From: Opitutia bacterium
Lineage (GTDB): Bacteria; Verrucomicrobiota; Verrucomicrobiia; Opitutales; Opitutaceae
Assembly (NCBI GenBank): GCA_003157575.1
Contig: PMKA01000094.1
Span: 277 to 7,236, forward strand
DNA length: 6,960 nt
Reading direction: 5' to 3'
The position numbers and the translations under genes were made by a program. Shown piece after piece: positions 6,409 through 6,960 of this stretch. The notes below the pieces were generated by a model. That model was not told the origin of the DNA. It was given only the letters and a program-made list of their open reading frames with translations, and searched no databases. Within the stretch, counting starts at the first letter, position 1. Each line of letters starts with the position of its first letter.

Positions 6409-6444
6409 ATAGCATCGCCCCGACAACATAGAGGAATCGAGCTG

Positions 6445-6894
6445 ATGAAGAAGGTCATTTCCATCTTACGTTTCACAGCAGGTGTCTTTATTGCATCGAT
6501 TCTGGCGATCGTTATCTCCGATTCAATGAATGTGAATTGCAGCATTTCCTATGGTCCATCAATTCTCAGTCGACTTGTGGTTGTGGGAAAGATCTGTTTG
6601 ATGTGCACTTTCCCTCAGGTTGTCTTTGTCGGGTGCGCAACGCTTATCGCTGGAAGGAGAGATAATCGCGCATTCCTTATATTCACCGCTCTTGGTATAT
6701 TATTTTCTGGTGTCGCGACATTCGTGTATCGCATGACAAACATGGGCTTGTTCTTTACTACCTTCTCCACCGTGACTGGAGTCGTTCTCGGCGTCGTTTT
6801 GGCTTATATGGGCGCTGGCCACATTGTAGGCGTTTGGGATAGGTTATTCGAGGGAAAGAAGGTTCAAAGCCAAAATGACTTAGGAAAGGGATGA
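6445..6894 (+). CDS. Cassette-encoded four-helix membrane protein of unknown function
   Basis: This 149-residue protein is not one I recognise. It has four hydrophobic segments at about residues 6-25, 43-66, 76-94 and 102-125, joined by short loops, with a charged N-terminus (MKKVISILR), RR at 71-72 and a basic/polar C-terminal tail (FEGKKVQSQNDLGKG). Both ends are probably cytoplasmic, but this is a guess. Cysteines occur at 32, 51, 54 and 64; C51-x-x-C54 (ICLMCTF) at the start of the second segment is noticeable. The first segment is more likely a membrane anchor than a cleaved signal, as no cleavage site is clear. Start choice is supported by GAGG (6431-6434), ten bases before ATG 6445, one of the few plausible Shine-Dalgarno sites in this window. 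The stop is 6 nt from the attC boundary. It differs from the common drug-resistance cassette families (beta-lactamases, aminoglycoside-modifying enzymes, dfr). The four-helix size recalls SMR pumps, but I see no conserved early glutamate in helix 1, so that is not claimed. Confidence 0.8.
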   Translation: MKKVISILRFTAGVFIASILAIVISDSMNVNCSISYGPSILSRLVVVGKICLMCTFPQVVFVGCATLIAGRRDNRAFLIFTALGILFSGVATFVYRMTNMGLFFTTFSTVTGVVLGVVLAYMGAGHIVGVWDRLFEGKKVQSQNDLGKG

Positions 6895-6900
6895 AATGGT

Positions 6901-6960
6901 GCCGAACCAGCCATCGTTGCCAATTCGGCTGTCGCGCACGCCTCGTGCCTGCGCACGAGT
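6901..6960 (+). other. attC recombination site, left part only
   Basis: The site starts with GCCGAAC (6901-6907), the R'' core and exact complement of the GTTCGGC at attI. Imperfect pairing motifs follow (CAGCC 6908-6912 with GGCTG 6927-6931), then a perfect hairpin CTCGTGCctgcGCACGAG (6942-6959), suitable as the apical variable terminal structure of the folded bottom strand. The right arm and the final GTTCGGC-like R' core lie beyond the window. The visible left arm is 41 nt to the hairpin, so a full site near 100 nt would be expected. Confidence 0.7.

Larger units (their letters stand above)
6403..6960 (+). mobile_element. First integron gene cassette, right end cut by the window
   Basis: The cassette begins at TTCGGC (6403) after the attI core and contains one gene in the orientation away from intI. 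It continues into an attC site whose first 60 nt are visible. It is much A/T-richer (about 42% GC in 6661-6720) than the chromosomal genes to the left (about 72% in 3301-3360), which supports separate origin. The single short gene, tight packing against attC and standard orientation are all typical of cassettes. Whether more cassettes follow cannot be seen. Confidence 0.8.

Noticed and set aside
6118..6429. A 103-codon minus-strand frame whose stop overlaps the intI ATG (ATGA), hinting at a coupled upstream gene.
   Set aside because: It would start inside the cassette and cross the attI crossover, has no recognisable features, and alternative frames here are also open. The overlap is probably chance.
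6923..6929. ATTCGGC as the closing R' core of a very short attC starting at 6901.
   Set aside because: It lacks the required GTT, and a 29-nt site would be far below the normal attC size. The hairpin at 6942-6959 indicates a longer site.
1..6960. CRISPR array, tRNA, rRNA or riboswitch.
   Set aside because: No regularly spaced direct repeats, no tRNA-like cloverleaf and no conserved RNA motif were seen on reading either strand; a covariance-model scan could not be run.

Overview
The window looks like the chromosome of a GC-rich environmental bacterium. The best guess is Verrucomicrobiota, near the Opitutaceae, at low to moderate confidence. The hints are high GC in the signalling genes (about 72% in 3301-3360 by hand count), few clear Shine-Dalgarno sequences, an environmental-type integron with a GTTCGGC core site, and intergenic hairpins of a style I associate with that group. 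No rRNA, tRNA or marker gene fixes the taxonomy.

Left part (1-4828) is a chemotaxis-like signalling locus in two divergent units. On the minus strand lie a CheX-type phosphatase (850-1383) and, 13 nt after it, a protein with two receiver domains (1-836, running off the left edge). On the plus strand lie a CheA histidine kinase with an Hpt domain, kinase core and CheW-like domain (1646-3874) and, 81 nt later, an HDOD-domain protein (3956-4828). A likely circuit is that CheA phosphorylates the first receiver and CheX removes the phosphate; the HDOD protein would be an output or scaffold. No receptor (MCP), separate CheW, CheR or CheB is visible here. The 262-nt divergent control region holds a strong hairpin (1505-1543).

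Middle part (4829-5146) has no convincing gene. It carries inverted repeats and a REP-like hairpin whose loop shares the heptamer CTTGCGT with the hairpin upstream of cheA.

Right part (5147-6960) is the front end of an integron. It has an IntI-type tyrosine recombinase on the minus strand (5147-6121) and an attI region with a probable cassette promoter and a GTTCGGC core (6402-6408). A gene cassette follows, encoding a small four-helix membrane protein (6445-6894), and then the start of an attC site (6901 onward, cut by the window edge). Base composition falls from 62% GC inside intI (5641-5700) to about 42% in both the attI region and the cassette, as expected for a captured cassette. The whole unit is the most notable part of the window: a platform with no sign of decay carrying a cassette gene of unknown function.
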